NCBI RefSeq assembly: GCF_001421325.1
Contig: NZ_LMJY01000019.1
Span: 124,001-188,000, forward strand
DNA length: 64,000 nucleotides
Origin: Novosphingobium sp. Leaf2
GTDB lineage: Bacteria; Pseudomonadota; Alphaproteobacteria; Sphingomonadales; Sphingomonadaceae
Reading direction: 5' to 3'
Below, piece after piece: positions 17,268 to 26,972 of the stretch (position 1 is the stretch's first letter; each line of letters begins with the position of its first letter). The notes below the pieces were generated by a model. That model saw nothing but the letters and a program-made list of their open reading frames with translations. It was not told where the DNA came from and searched no databases. The position numbers and the translations under genes are program-made.

Positions 17268-18032
17268 CTATTCTTGCACGTCCAGCTGGCGCAGCACCTC
17301 GGCCACGACCTTGGGCGCGCTGGAAAAATCCAGATGGCTGCAGCGGATCGCCACCGCGCGGTCTCTTTCATGCGGCCACCCGCACGCGGCGCGCGGGGCG
17401 ATGATGCCATCGCGCGGGCTCCACAGGGCCACGGTGGGCACGGCGGGCTTTGCGGAAAAATCGCAGTCGATCGGCGGGCTGTCCACCGAATGGCCGGTTA
17501 CCACCTGATAGGCCTTCCAGGCGTTGTTGGCGCGCGGATCGCCGGAGAACGGCGTGCCCATGGTGATCACCTTGGCCACCAGATGCGGTTCGCGCCGGGC
17601 GATTTCCCGTGCGAACAGACCGCCCAGGCTCCACCCCACCAGTGCGACCGGATGCCAGCTTTCACGGGCAATGATAGCCACACGCCGCATCAGGTAGGAG
17701 AAATTGCGCTCGTTGGCGCCAAGGTTGAGCCCCAGCCCCCAGTGATGCACGTGATGCCCGGCGGCAGACAGCGCATCGGCCATCGGCTGCATCCGGCGCG
17801 GGTGGGCGCCAAAGCCGGGCAACAGCATCACCGGCATCGGCCGCACCGCCGGCTTCACCTTCTGGACGCGATGCCCGCGCCGATAAAGCGAGCGCAGTTC
17901 GGCCAGCATCAGCTCCGTCGGCGGCTTGCGCACGCCATCGGGATGCTGCTCACGCGCGAACGCTGCACGACGCGCGATGGCATGGCGCAGCGATCCGGCG
18001 AACCGTTCCTCGTCTTCGCTTAGCGGGCCCAT
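17268..18032 (-). CDS. Alpha/beta hydrolase, putative lipase/esterase
   Basis: 254 residues. The hydrolase fold begins with VMLLPGFGAHPRRMQP, whose Gly-Phe-Gly forms the likely oxyanion region. The nucleophile elbow is GWSLGG, later elements are SPRDGII (acid) and CSHLDF (histidine). A helical N-terminal extension of about 70 residues precedes the core. The ATG at 18032 is chosen over one 39 bases upstream because AAAGG stands four bases before it. No signal peptide, so cytoplasmic. Substrate unknown. It lies upstream of rsgA on the same strand. Confidence 0.85.
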   Translation of the reverse strand: MGPLSEDEERFAGSLRHAIARRAAFAREQHPDGVRKPPTELMLAELRSLYRRGHRVQKVKPAVRPMPVMLLPGFGAHPRRMQPMADALSAAGHHVHHWGLGLNLGANERNFSYLMRRVAIIARESWHPVALVGWSLGGLFAREIARREPHLVAKVITMGTPFSGDPRANNAWKAYQVVTGHSVDSPPIDCDFSAKPAVPTVALWSPRDGIIAPRAACGWPHERDRAVAIRCSHLDFSSAPKVVAEVLRQLDVQE

Positions 18033-18048
18033 CGCGCCTTTCGTATCA

Positions 18049-18591
18049 TCATGATGCCTTGCAATCGCCAAGGCGGGTGGTCTTCATGTGCATCGTCATC
18101 TTCATCGTGCTCATCGGCGCGGGCGCGCCACTGGCGTTCATATCGATGACGACGTCGGAGCCGTCCTTCTTCACGGTCCCGGTGAGCGTCATCGTCGCGT
18201 TGCCCTGCTGCGGGGACTTGCAATCAAGTTGGGCATCCAGATGACCGCCATCAACATCGAATTTCGAATAGCTGCACTGGCTGCCCTTGCCCATACCCTT
18301 GAACATGTCGCGAAAGCCCTTGTCGGCGTCGGCCTTGGTCAGGCAGATGGTGTTCTGCTGATTGGCCTTCATCATCGCCTTCATCTGCTCGGCGCTTTCC
18401 TTGGGCATGCCCGGAACGTCGAACCGCGTGATCTCCAGCACCTGCTTGTATTCGCCGGGCTCGGGCGTTTCCAGCTTGGCCGCTTCCTGCTTCACTTCTT
18501 CGGTAGATTTGGGCGCACCCGGCTGCTTGGACCCGCAGCCCGTCAGCGCCAGCAGCGCCGCTGCCCCGATAATCGTCATCGCGCTTTTCAT
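18049..18591 (-). CDS. DUF3617-type lipoprotein
   Basis: 180 residues. The signal peptide ends in LLALTGCGSK with Cys22-23 region as the lipobox, so the protein is probably anchored in a membrane facing the periplasm. The body matches the DUF3617 pattern of sphingomonads: PGEYKQVLEITRFDVPGMP, a Met-rich helix (AEQMKAMMKANQQ), TICLTKADADKG, and a C-terminal beta region with CKSPQQGN and TTRLGDC. A GGAGGG site precedes the ATG. Role unknown. It is divergent from uvrB. Confidence 0.85.
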   Translation of the reverse strand: MKSAMTIIGAAALLALTGCGSKQPGAPKSTEEVKQEAAKLETPEPGEYKQVLEITRFDVPGMPKESAEQMKAMMKANQQNTICLTKADADKGFRDMFKGMGKGSQCSYSKFDVDGGHLDAQLDCKSPQQGNATMTLTGTVKKDGSDVVIDMNASGAPAPMSTMKMTMHMKTTRLGDCKAS

Positions 18592-18668
18592 GGTGTTTCC
18601 CTCCATTGCCATTTCCATCGCCCTGTCCCGCCAACGCGCCGTGTGCACAGCGGTTGCCGCCGGGCCAG

Positions 18669-18693
18669 CCATACCCCATATGTTCCGGTATGG
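18669..18693 (+). promoter_or_regulatory. 7-bp inverted repeat overlapping the uvrB start codon
   Basis: CCATACC (18669-18675) and GGTATGG (18687-18693) enclose an 11-base loop, with the ATG at 18690 inside the right arm. No Shine-Dalgarno sequence precedes this ATG. The repeat could be a protein-binding site or an RNA hairpin limiting initiation. No alphaproteobacterial SOS box (GTTC-N7-GTTC) is seen nearby. Confidence 0.4.
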
Positions 18694-20876
18694 CAGAGCT
18701 TATTATCCGTCGCGGTCTGGAAGAACCCGATACCACGGGCGCTTTCGTTCCCCACAAGCCGCAGCGCCCTGACAAATCGATGCCCGGCCGGCCATTTCGC
18801 GTCGTCTCGGATTATCAGCCCGCCGGCGACCAGCCGACCGCCATCGCCGAACTGGTGTCCTCCGCCGCGCAAGGCGAAAAAACGCAGGTGCTGCTAGGCG
18901 TTACCGGCTCCGGCAAGACGTTCACGATGGCCAAGGTCATTGAAGAACTGCAGCGCCCGGCGTTGATCCTGGCCCCGAACAAGATTCTGGCCGCGCAGCT
19001 GTATGGCGAGTTCAAGGATTTCTTCCCCGACAACGCGGTGGAATATTTCGTCTCCTACTACGATTATTACCAGCCCGAAGCCTACGTCCCCCGGTCCGAT
19101 ACCTACATCGAGAAGGAAAGCTCGGTGAACGAGGCGATCGACCGGATGCGCCATTCGGCCACGCGTTCCCTGCTGGAGCGGGACGATGTCATCATCGTCG
19201 CCTCGGTGTCCTGCCTTTACGGCATAGGCTCCGTTGAAACCTATTCTGCGATGATCTTCGACCTGGAAGTGGGCAAGGCGCAGGATCAGACGGAGATCAT
19301 CCGCAAATTGGTGGCCCTGCAGTACAAGCGCAACGACGTGGCCTTTGCACGCGGCAACTTTCGCGTGCGCGGCGACAATCTGGAGCTGTTCCCATCCCAC
19401 CTGGAAGACGTGGCTTGGCGCATCAGCTTTTTCGGCGACGAGATCGAGGAGATCGCCGAATTCGATCCGCTCACCGGCAAGAAAGGCGCCGCGCTCGATA
19501 AAGTGCGGGTCTACGCCAATTCGCATTACGTCACGCCGGGCCCGACGATGCGGCAGGCGGCCGACGCCATCAGGTTCGAACTGACCGAGCGGTTGAAGGA
19601 ACTGGAGGCCGAAGGCCGGCTGCTGGAAGCGCAGCGGCTGGAACAGCGCACCAACTTCGACCTGGAGATGATCGCCGCCACCGGATCATGCAACGGGATC
19701 GAGAACTACAGCCGCTTCCTGACCGGGCGTCTGCCGGGTGAGCCGCCTCCCACCTTGTTTGAATACCTGCCGGACAACGCGCTGCTGTTCGTCGACGAAA
19801 GCCACCAGACGGTGCCACAGATCGGCGCGATGGCGCGCGGGGACCATCGGCGCAAGATCACGCTGGCGGAATACGGCTTCCGCCTGCCCAGTTGCATCGA
19901 CAACCGCCCGCTGCGCTTCAACGAATGGGACGCGATGCGCCCGCAGACGTTCGCGGTATCGGCAACACCGGGCCACTGGGAAATGGACCAGACCGGCGGC
20001 GTCTTTGCCGAACAGGTGATCCGCCCCACCGGTCTGATCGATCCGCCGGTGGAGATCCGCCCGGTGGAAGATCAGGTGCAGGACTGCATCGTGGAGTGCA
20101 AGGCGACCGCCGCCAACGGCTATCGCACTCTCGTCACCACCCTGACCAAGCGGATGGCCGAGGACCTGACCGAGTTCATGCACGAGGCCGGCGTGCGGGT
20201 GCGCTACATGCACTCCGATGTGGAGACGCTGGAGCGCATCGAGCTGATCCGTGACTTGCGCATGGGCGTGTACGACGTGTTGATCGGCATCAACCTGCTG
20301 CGTGAAGGGCTGGACATTCCCGAATGCGGCCTGGTGTGCATCCTGGACGCGGACAAGGAAGGGTTCCTGCGTTCGGAAACCTCGCTGATCCAGACCATCG
20401 GGCGCGCGGCGCGCAACGTGGACGGGCGGGTCATCCTCTATGCCGACCGGATGACCGGTAGCATGGAACGCGCCATCGCCGAGACCGACCGGCGCCGCAC
20501 GCGGCAGGAGGCGTTCAACGCCGAGCACGGCATCACCCCGCAATCAATCAAACGCCGCATCGCCGACATCGTAGCCGACACGGCCAGCCGCGACGGTGTC
20601 ATCATCGACATCGAGGACGATGGCCGCAACAACCTCGTGGGCCACAATCTGCGCGGCTACATCGAAGACTTGGAAAAGCGCATGCGTACAGCCGCCGCTG
20701 ACCTGGAATTCGAGGAAGCCGGCCGCCTGCGGGACGAGATCCGGAGACTGGAAGCCACCGAGCTGGGGCTACCCGAAGCAGAGCACAAGGCGCCGAAAGT
20801 CGGTCGTTCGAACGAAGGCAAGCCAGGCACCCGCAAGATGCGGTACGGCAAGACGCAAAGGAAGTTCGGGAAATAA
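18690..20876 (+). CDS. uvrB: Excinuclease ABC subunit B (UvrB)
   Basis: Damage-verification helicase of nucleotide excision repair; 728 residues. About 30 extra N-terminal residues precede the usual beginning FRVVSDYQPAGDQP. Walker A is GVTGSGKT (70-77). The damage-probing beta-hairpin lies around YYDYYQPEAYVPRSDTYIEK, helicase motifs DESHQTVPQ, SATPGHWE and QTIGRAARN follow, and a C-terminal UVR motif (IEDLEKRMRTAAADLEFEEA) contacts UvrA/UvrC. The start at MAELIIRRG is the first reasonable ATG; translation could begin further in, near the conserved core. Confidence 0.96.
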   Translation: MAELIIRRGLEEPDTTGAFVPHKPQRPDKSMPGRPFRVVSDYQPAGDQPTAIAELVSSAAQGEKTQVLLGVTGSGKTFTMAKVIEELQRPALILAPNKILAAQLYGEFKDFFPDNAVEYFVSYYDYYQPEAYVPRSDTYIEKESSVNEAIDRMRHSATRSLLERDDVIIVASVSCLYGIGSVETYSAMIFDLEVGKAQDQTEIIRKLVALQYKRNDVAFARGNFRVRGDNLELFPSHLEDVAWRISFFGDEIEEIAEFDPLTGKKGAALDKVRVYANSHYVTPGPTMRQAADAIRFELTERLKELEAEGRLLEAQRLEQRTNFDLEMIAATGSCNGIENYSRFLTGRLPGEPPPTLFEYLPDNALLFVDESHQTVPQIGAMARGDHRRKITLAEYGFRLPSCIDNRPLRFNEWDAMRPQTFAVSATPGHWEMDQTGGVFAEQVIRPTGLIDPPVEIRPVEDQVQDCIVECKATAANGYRTLVTTLTKRMAEDLTEFMHEAGVRVRYMHSDVETLERIELIRDLRMGVYDVLIGINLLREGLDIPECGLVCILDADKEGFLRSETSLIQTIGRAARNVDGRVILYADRMTGSMERAIAETDRRRTRQEAFNAEHGITPQSIKRRIADIVADTASRDGVIIDIEDDGRNNLVGHNLRGYIEDLEKRMRTAAADLEFEEAGRLRDEIRRLEATELGLPEAEHKAPKVGRSNEGKPGTRKMRYGKTQRKFGK

Positions 20877-20904
20877 GGCCGGCGCGTGAAGGGCCACTGC
20901 GCCC

Positions 20905-21528
20905 TCAGATCTTCCCGAACTTCGCCTCGTATGCCCCGGTGTCGCCGGTTGCCAGCAGGCGGGCCTGTTCCACCCAATTATCGCGGCGGGGGCGGCCGGC
21001 AAAAGCGCCCAGTCGCGTATCCAGATCATCGAGATCGGCGTCCGTCCACGCGGCGATCTGGGCATAGCGGGTGATGCCCAGCGCGTGCAGCACCGTCAGC
21101 ATCTTGGGACCAAGCCCCTTGATCTTGCGCAAGTCATCGGGCTCGACATCGCCGCCTGCTGTTTCCTCCAACGCCGGTGCGGACGCTGCCGGGGTAGGGT
21201 CAGGCTCGGCGGCGATCGTCTGCGGCGGCTCGGCAGGATGCGCGCGCGCCTCGTTGGCCTCGCGCTGGGCGGCGACCGCGATCAATTCGCCGATGCCGGC
21301 CATACCGCCCGCCATCGCCGGGGGATCGATGTGAAACGCGGCCGCCGGCGCGGAATCGATCAGCGCCTGGTTGCGCTGCGCCGGCGCAGCGCCTTCGTCC
21401 AGCACGTCAGGCCGGCGATCACGCCGTGCAGGCTCGCTGCCGCGCGCGAACACGAAATAGGCCACCACCAGGCCAACAAGCAGCGCAACAACAAAGACCA
21501 GCCAGTTGGCCTGAACCATTTCCAGCAC
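20905..21528 (-). CDS. Membrane-anchored helix-hairpin-helix protein
   Basis: 207 residues. One membrane helix (about 8-27, ANWLVFVVALLVGLVVAYFV) is followed by a long Ala/Pro-rich, probably disordered linker to about 135. A compact C-terminal domain with DDLRKIKGLGPKM and a second ITRYAQIAAWTDADLDDL segment comes last, a helix-hairpin-helix pair as found in proteins that bind DNA or in NuoE-like tails. GTG at 21528 is chosen because GTAGGA lies six bases upstream; ATG at 21519 is the alternative. It follows a 30-residue membrane peptide whose stop lies in this ribosome-binding site. Confidence 0.78.
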   Translation of the reverse strand: MLEMVQANWLVFVVALLVGLVVAYFVFARGSEPARRDRRPDVLDEGAAPAQRNQALIDSAPAAAFHIDPPAMAGGMAGIGELIAVAAQREANEARAHPAEPPQTIAAEPDPTPAASAPALEETAGGDVEPDDLRKIKGLGPKMLTVLHALGITRYAQIAAWTDADLDDLDTRLGAFAGRPRRDNWVEQARLLATGDTGAYEAKFGKI

Positions 21529-21535
21529 GACGATC

Positions 21536-21628
21536 CTACCCTTTCCGATTCCACACCAGCCAGCCGATGCCAAAGCCGATCCCGTAGGTCAGCAGCACCG
21601 AAACGGCCATTTCAAGCCATAGCGGCAA
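21536..21628 (-). CDS. 30-residue single-helix membrane peptide
   Basis: A TTG start six bases after AAGGAAG opens a peptide beginning MPLWLEMAVSVLLTYGIGFG and ending WLVWNRKG. It has one Gly-rich membrane helix, a short acidic N-side and a basic C-terminal tail, as expected for a positive-inside small membrane protein. The TAG stop overlaps the ribosome-binding region of the next gene, which implies coupling. Function unknown. Confidence 0.6.
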   Translation of the reverse strand: MPLWLEMAVSVLLTYGIGFGIGWLVWNRKG

Positions 21629-21667
21629 GACGGCTTCCTTTCCTAGTGTCCATCCGCGCGCACCCGA

Positions 21668-22390
21668 TCATCCCGGCCCTGGCGTATCGATGGGCGTGGG
21701 CTTGACGGGGGCGGCGAAGATCACTGAAAATTCGATGCGGCGATTGGCCGGGTCGAGCGGATCGAGGCCCGGCACCGGCTTGGTCGATCCCACACCCGCC
21801 GCGCGCAGCCCTTCTTCGGGAATGCCGCGCGCGATGAGGGCGGAGCGCACCGCTTCGGCGCGCGCCAGCGATAGCGCGAGGTTCACCTTGGGAATGCCGC
21901 CAGCATCGGTATGCCCGGTCACCGCGATGATGCTGCCCACGCACGGGCGCAGCGCGCGGGCAACCTCGTCCAGCGGCCGTTCGCTGGCGGGATCGAGCCG
22001 GGCGCTGGCTTCGGTAAAGCGGATGGAGCGGGTTTCCAGGATGCGCTGCACGTCGTCCTGGCAATGGAGCGAGGCCGCCGGGCCATCCGCCTCGCGCGCC
22101 CAGCTGACACCCGCGATGCCCGGCACCGCCGCGATCGCTGCGGCCACGCGGGTGCGGGTGTCGATGCTCAGCCCCTTGCCGCCCGACAGCACCGGGTGGC
22201 GCGTCAGCCAGCCGTAGCGATCGCTGAACGCCAGCGTCACGCCCTTGCCTCCCGCTGTATCCCGCGCTGCCTGTGCCTGACGCGCAAGTTCGCCGACAAA
22301 GGCCGCGCCACGCATGCGGGTGGCCGCCATCGACATGGCCAGGCACAGCGCCGCACCGGCGACGACGAGCGAGGCGCGGCGCGGACTCAT
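21668..22390 (-). CDS. OmpA-C-like domain protein
   Basis: 240 residues. An N-terminal hydrophobic segment (ASLVVAGAALCLAMSMAA) acts as signal or anchor. A middle region of about 100 residues has LETRSIRFTEASARLDP, and a C-terminal OmpA-like peptidoglycan-binding domain shows VTGHTDAGG, NLALSLARAEAVRSALIARG and NRRIEFSV, with the Asp and Arg that contact diaminopimelate. The ATG overlaps the preceding flippase stop (ATGA). Being in the tsaD-gpsA-flippase run, it may be an envelope protein, but the exact role is unknown. Confidence 0.87.
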   Translation of the reverse strand: MSPRRASLVVAGAALCLAMSMAATRMRGAAFVGELARQAQAARDTAGGKGVTLAFSDRYGWLTRHPVLSGGKGLSIDTRTRVAAAIAAVPGIAGVSWAREADGPAASLHCQDDVQRILETRSIRFTEASARLDPASERPLDEVARALRPCVGSIIAVTGHTDAGGIPKVNLALSLARAEAVRSALIARGIPEEGLRAAGVGSTKPVPGLDPLDPANRRIEFSVIFAAPVKPTPIDTPGPG

Positions 22391-23910
22391 GCCGCCTTGG
22401 TCTTCTGGAACAAGCGCCGGTCTTCAGGGCCGAACGCCTTTTTCCAGATGACCAGAAAATAGGCACCCAGGATCGCCGGCATGCCGATCGCCAGCGCCAG
22501 CCATTCGGGTAGGAACCGCACCGCCAGAAAGCCGACGATCACCGCCGGCGCCGCCGCCCATAACAGCGCCCAGCGCCAGTTGTTGATCGGCGCGCCCAGG
22601 ATGCTGGACAGCAGTCGCGCCTTGACCAGCGAGGACAGCCCCAGCGCCACCATCAGCGCCACGGCAGCAGCGGCAGCCTGATACAGCGAGTTGAAGCCCA
22701 GCCGCTGCATCGCCAGGATGCCCGCCAGCGTCAGCACCGCCTGGATGCCGATCGTGCCGATCGATATCCACAAATTTCGCAGCCGCGCCACATAAACCAG
22801 CGCCGCCTCGCTGACGACGGAGGTAGCGGCCACCACTTCTGCCGCCAGCAAAAACACCAGCGCCCCGGTCCCACCCACGAACTCGCGACCGACCAGCCCC
22901 ATCACGCCGGTTCCGGGTATGCCCAGCGCCAGGGCGATCCCGGCTTGTGACGCCGTGATCCAGAAGCCCACCTGACATACTTGCCGGGCGATCGCGGCGT
23001 AATCGCGGTCTTTGAGATTACGGGTGATGACCGGGCCCAGCACCGGCTCGAAGCTGGTCTTGAGCTTTTGCGGCAGGCTGGCGACCTGCTGCGCGGCGTA
23101 ATAGACACCCACTGCCGATGGCGGGGCAAGGAAGCCCAGCAGAAATATATCGACCCGGCGCGTTCCCCACTCGATCGCATCGGCCAGCGCGATCGGCAGG
23201 GAGCGGATCGCCAGCTTGCGCATCGGGCCAGGCCTTGGCCGCCACCCTTTAGGCACGCCATAAGCACGGAAGAAGGGGATGAACGCGGTGAGCGCGGCGG
23301 CATATATCGAGGCGATATAGGCGATCGACAAGCCGCTTTCGGGCTGCACCCAGATCATCGCGAACGCCACCAGCGAGATCGTCCAAGGCTCGACGATGGA
23401 ACGCGACCACACCGTGGGTGAAACCCGCAGCTTGTAGGCCAGCGCGGCCAGCCAGATTTCGGTCATCGTCATCGCCGGCAAGGCGACCACCATCAGCCGG
23501 TCGATCCACGTGTAATGGCCGCCGGGAAACAGGATTTCAGGCACGAACCATATCAGCACCGAGGCAACAATGCTGGCGATCAGCGCCAGGATCGTGCCAT
23601 CGGCGATCACGTTGGCGGGCGGCACCTGCCCTTCGGTTTCCGACAGGCGCTGCGCCAAGCCGCGCTTCTCACCCATGGTGCACAGCATCGAGGTCAGTTC
23701 GATCAGCACCAGCGCCGATGCGAAACGGCCCAGTGCGGCAGGCCCATAGACCGACGAGCGTCCGGCGATGAACAGGAACGGGATGCGCGCGGCCAGGCGC
23801 AGGAAAAAGCCGAACAGGTTGGTGCGCCCGCCTTTCGCCAGCGCGGCGATATCGTCGCGCTCCTTGTCGCCCTGCGGCGCGCTGGCGGGATCGCCGTAAG
23901 GACCGCTCAA
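22387..23910 (-). CDS. Polysaccharide flippase-like protein (MOP superfamily)
   Basis: 507 residues with about twelve to fourteen membrane segments and the pattern of lipid-linked oligosaccharide flippases/LPS biosynthesis proteins (Wzx-like, MOP superfamily). A hydrophilic 30-residue N-terminus precedes NLFGFFLRLAARIPFLFIAG. A basic loop LAIRSLPIALADAIEWGTRRVD sits before the sixth to seventh helices, a common element of the family. No glycosyltransferase genes lie nearby, so the cargo is unknown. Both ends overlap their neighbours by ATGA (gpsA upstream, OmpA-like downstream). Confidence 0.82.
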   Translation of the reverse strand: MSGPYGDPASAPQGDKERDDIAALAKGGRTNLFGFFLRLAARIPFLFIAGRSSVYGPAALGRFASALVLIELTSMLCTMGEKRGLAQRLSETEGQVPPANVIADGTILALIASIVASVLIWFVPEILFPGGHYTWIDRLMVVALPAMTMTEIWLAALAYKLRVSPTVWSRSIVEPWTISLVAFAMIWVQPESGLSIAYIASIYAAALTAFIPFFRAYGVPKGWRPRPGPMRKLAIRSLPIALADAIEWGTRRVDIFLLGFLAPPSAVGVYYAAQQVASLPQKLKTSFEPVLGPVITRNLKDRDYAAIARQVCQVGFWITASQAGIALALGIPGTGVMGLVGREFVGGTGALVFLLAAEVVAATSVVSEAALVYVARLRNLWISIGTIGIQAVLTLAGILAMQRLGFNSLYQAAAAAVALMVALGLSSLVKARLLSSILGAPINNWRWALLWAAAPAVIVGFLAVRFLPEWLALAIGMPAILGAYFLVIWKKAFGPEDRRLFQKTKAA

Positions 23911-24932
23911 GCGGAAGGCTCCTGTTCGGCGCGCAAAGGCCGGGCGAGCAGCGCACTCACCACCTCGCTAGCAGGCGCTTCGCCGGCCAGCAGCCGGCGC
24001 ACGGCCTCAACAATGGGCATCTGCACGCCGGCCTGCGCCGCCAGTTGCGCCAGCACCGGCGCGGTGGCCGCGCCTTCGGCCACGCTGTTCTTGCCTGACA
24101 GGGCATCTGCCGCCGTCAGCCCTTTGCCCAGCGCGAGGCCCAACGAAAAGTTGCGGCTTGAGGTGGACGAGCACGTCAGCACCAGATCGCCCAGTCCGCA
24201 CAAGCCCGACAGCGTTTCCGCCCGCGCCCCGCGCGCAAGGCCGAAGCGCAGCATCTCGGCATAACCGCGCGCGATCAGCGCAGCGCGCGCGTTCTGACCC
24301 AGGTTGAGCCCTTCGACCACCCCGCACGCGATCGCCAGCACGTTCTTCACCGCGCCGCCGATCTCGGCGCCGATCACGTCGTCGGAATAATAAGGCCGCA
24401 GCGCCGGGCGGGCGATGGCCGGCGCCAGACGATCCCATTGCGCGCGCCCGCCGCCGCACGCCAGCGTAACGGCGGTAGGCAGCCCGGCGGCCACTTCATG
24501 TGCGAACGTGGGGCCGGACAGCACCGCCAGCCGGTCCGCGGGGCAAACCTGCGCCGCTACTTGCGCCATCAGCCTGCCGGACCCGGCCTCAATCCCCTTG
24601 GCGCACAGCACCAGATCACGTGTGCCACCGGGCAGAGCCGCGATAACGGAGGCCAGGAACTGCGCGGGAACTACCACCAGCAGTACCGGCAGTTCGGCCA
24701 TTTCAGCCATGTCGCTGGTGGCACGGATCGCCGGGGCGAGCGCGGCACTGGGCAAGTACAGATCGTTGCGGCGCTGGGTGTTGATCGCTTCCACCAGTTC
24801 GGGCTCACGCGCCCATAGCAGCACGTCGCCCGGCGCGCCGGCGTTGCCATCGCTATCGCTTGCCCCGGCCAGCGCCTGAGCCAACGCGGTGCCCCAGGCC
24901 CCTGCCCCGATAACCCCGATGCGTGCGTTCAT
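23907..24932 (-). CDS. gpsA: Glycerol-3-phosphate dehydrogenase [NAD(P)+]
   Basis: Makes sn-glycerol 3-phosphate from dihydroxyacetone phosphate for phospholipid synthesis; 341 residues. The N-terminal Rossmann motif is [24 protein letters not shown] and [21 protein letters not shown] are family signatures, and the catalytic Lys lies in [14 protein letters not shown]. The start codon overlaps the tsaD stop in ATGA. A frame extending upstream overlaps tsaD and is not used. Confidence 0.95.
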   Translation of the reverse strand: MNARIGVIGAGAWGTALAQALAGASDSDGNAGAPGDVLLWAREPELVEAINTQRRNDLYLPSAALAPAIRATSDMAEMAELPVLLVVVPAQFLASVIAALPGGTRDLVLCAKGIEAGSGRLMAQVAAQVCPADRLAVLSGPTFAHEVAAGLPTAVTLACGGGRAQWDRLAPAIARPALRPYYSDDVIGAEIGGAVKNVLAIACGVVEGLNLGQNARAALIARGYAEMLRFGLARGARAETLSGLCGLGDLVLTCSSTSSRNFSLGLALGKGLTAADALSGKNSVAEGAATAPVLAQLAAQAGVQMPIVEAVRRLLAGEAPASEVVSALLARPLRAEQEPSA

Positions 24933-25963
24933 GCCTTCACCCCCGCCCCGCGCACGACATCCGCCGCCGGGTCCAGCGGCCAGCGCGGACGGGCGGCAAC
25001 GTCCAGCGGATCGTTCTGCCCCTGCTCCAGTCGCTCCACCCCGGCCCATGCGATCATCGCCGCGTTGTCCGTGCACAGCTGCATCGGCGGGGCGATGAAC
25101 GGCAGGCCATGCCGCGCCGCCAATGCCTCAAGCGCCGAACGGATGGCGGTGTTCGCCGCCACGCCGCCGGCCACCACGAGCGCATTGACGGTGCCCACCT
25201 TGCCAAGTGCGCGGCCTGTGCGATCGACCAGGCAATCGATCGCGGCCTGCTGGAAGGATGCGGCGATATCAGCGTCGGCATAGTCGCCAGACTGCTTGGC
25301 CCGCAGCACCGCGCTTTTCAGCCCGGCGAAGGAGAAGTGCGGCTCGTCAGACCCCTTTAGCGGGCGCGGCAGCGGCACCTTGCGGGCATCACCCTGCAAG
25401 GCCAGCCGCTCCAGCGCCGGGCCGCCGGGGTAGCCGAGGCCCAGCACTTTGGCGGACTTGTCGAACGCTTCGCCCAGCGCATCGTCGATCGTGGTGGCAA
25501 GGCGGCGGAAACTGCCTACCCCTTCGACCAGCAGGATCTGACAGTGACCGCCCGATACCAGCAGCAGGAGATAGGGATACGCCAGGCTCGCATCGGCCAG
25601 GCGCGGCGACAGCGCGTGCCCTTCCAGATGGTTGACCGCGATCAACGGCTTGTCCGCCGCCATTGCCAGCGCCTTTGCGGTGACGAGCCCCACCATGACC
25701 CCACCGATCAGGCCCGGCCCCGCCGTTGCGGCGATTGCGTCCACATCGTCCAGCGTCATCCCCGCATCCGCCAGCGTCGCGGCGATCAGGGGGGCAAGGC
25801 GTTCGGCGTGCGCACGGGCGGCAATCTCTGGCACCACGCCGCCATAGGGACGATGCGCATCGTCCTGCGATGCGATGCGCTGGGCCAGGATGACGCGCCC
25901 GTCCGTGACCAGCGCCGCGGCCGTCTCGTCGCAGGAAGATTCGATGCCGAGAACTGTCCTCAC
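24929..25963 (-). CDS. tsaD: tRNA N6-adenosine threonylcarbamoyltransferase TsaD
   Basis: Transfers the threonylcarbamoyl group to A37 of ANN-decoding tRNAs, with TsaB and TsaE; 344 residues. The ASKHA fold starts [17 protein letters not shown]. The metal-binding HxEGH motif appears in [20 protein letters not shown] is a phosphate loop, and [12 protein letters not shown] near the C-terminus completes the site. The GTG start is preceded by AGGGGAAGG. It is divergent from hemC with only 42 bases between start codons. Confidence 0.95.
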   Translation of the reverse strand: MRTVLGIESSCDETAAALVTDGRVILAQRIASQDDAHRPYGGVVPEIAARAHAERLAPLIAATLADAGMTLDDVDAIAATAGPGLIGGVMVGLVTAKALAMAADKPLIAVNHLEGHALSPRLADASLAYPYLLLLVSGGHCQILLVEGVGSFRRLATTIDDALGEAFDKSAKVLGLGYPGGPALERLALQGDARKVPLPRPLKGSDEPHFSFAGLKSAVLRAKQSGDYADADIAASFQQAAIDCLVDRTGRALGKVGTVNALVVAGGVAANTAIRSALEALAARHGLPFIAPPMQLCTDNAAMIAWAGVERLEQGQNDPLDVAARPRWPLDPAADVVRGAGVKA

Positions 25964-26005
25964 GGCCTTCCCCTGAACGACAATGGCGGGTAGCACAAGC
26001 CGCCG

Positions 26006-26962
26006 ATGACCTACGATGAACACCCTAACGTCCGCCCGCGCGAACGGTTTCGCCTTGGTACCCGGCGCTCGCCACTGGCGATGGCGCAGGCCCACGAAGC
26101 GCAAGGCAGGCTGGCGAAAGCCCACGGGATCGATCCGGACCGCGTGGAGATCGTGGCAGTCACCGCCAGCGGCGATCGCATTCAGGACCGGGCGCTGGCC
26201 GAAATCGGCGGCAAGGCGCTGTGGACGAAGGAACTGGACGACTGGCTGGCGCGCGGCGAGATCGACTTTGCCGTGCACTCCGCCAAGGATGTAGAAACCA
26301 TCCGGCCCGAGGCATTCTGCATCGGCGCGATCCTGCCGCGTGAAGACGTGCGCGACGTGCTGGTGGGCGCGGCCAGCATCGCCGCCCTACCGCCCGGAGC
26401 GGTGGTGGGCACAAGTGCCCCGCGCCGCGCGGCGCAACTCCTCCACGCCCGGCCGGACTGTCGCGTGGTGACGTTTCGCGGCAACGTGGCGACGCGGCTG
26501 GCCAAGCTGGCGGCGGGCGAGGTGGACGCCACCTTCCTGGCCGCCGCCGGCCTCAAACGGCTGGGCGAAACCGGCACCGGCCACCCGCTCGATGCGCAAG
26601 ACTGGCTGCCCGCCCCGGCGCAAGCGGCGATCATGGTCGAATGCCGCGCCAACGATGCGCGCACCCGCGCGTTCCTGCGCGCGATCGACCATGCCCCCAG
26701 CCGCGCACAAGTGCTGGCCGAACGCGCGCTGCTGGCCGGGCTGGGCGGCAACTGCCACAGCCCGATCGCCGTGCTGACCCGGCTGGAAGACGACATGCTG
26801 GTGATGCAGGCTGCGCTCTACAGCCCGGACGGGGCCGAGCATGTCAGCGGCGAGGCGCGATTTGCCGCCGATGATGCAGCTGGCCCCGCAAGGCTGGCCG
26901 CCGATCTGCTGGACCGCGCGGTGCCGGCGATCGCCGTGCATTTCGCCGGTCCGGAAAGCTAA
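26006..26962 (+). CDS. hemC: Hydroxymethylbilane synthase (porphobilinogen deaminase)
   Basis: Polymerises four porphobilinogens to hydroxymethylbilane in heme synthesis; 318 residues. Conserved parts are [15 protein letters not shown], the catalytic Asp in [11 protein letters not shown], arginine-rich [11 protein letters not shown] and FRGNVATRL, and [11 protein letters not shown] with Cys250 as the attachment point of the dipyrromethane cofactor. About 14 residues precede the usual start. hemD and a HemX-like gene follow, the standard hemCDX order. Confidence 0.96.
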   Translation: MTYDEHPNVRPRERFRLGTRRSPLAMAQAHEAQGRLAKAHGIDPDRVEIVAVTASGDRIQDRALAEIGGKALWTKELDDWLARGEIDFAVHSAKDVETIRPEAFCIGAILPREDVRDVLVGAASIAALPPGAVVGTSAPRRAAQLLHARPDCRVVTFRGNVATRLAKLAAGEVDATFLAAAGLKRLGETGTGHPLDAQDWLPAPAQAAIMVECRANDARTRAFLRAIDHAPSRAQVLAERALLAGLGGNCHSPIAVLTRLEDDMLVMQAALYSPDGAEHVSGEARFAADDAAGPARLAADLLDRAVPAIAVHFAGPES

Positions 26963-26972
26963 GGCGCTAGGC

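Noticed and set aside
18660..18730. SOS (LexA) box before uvrB
   Set aside because: Neither GTTC-N7-GTTC nor its complement is present; the single GTTC at 18682 has no partner at the right distance.
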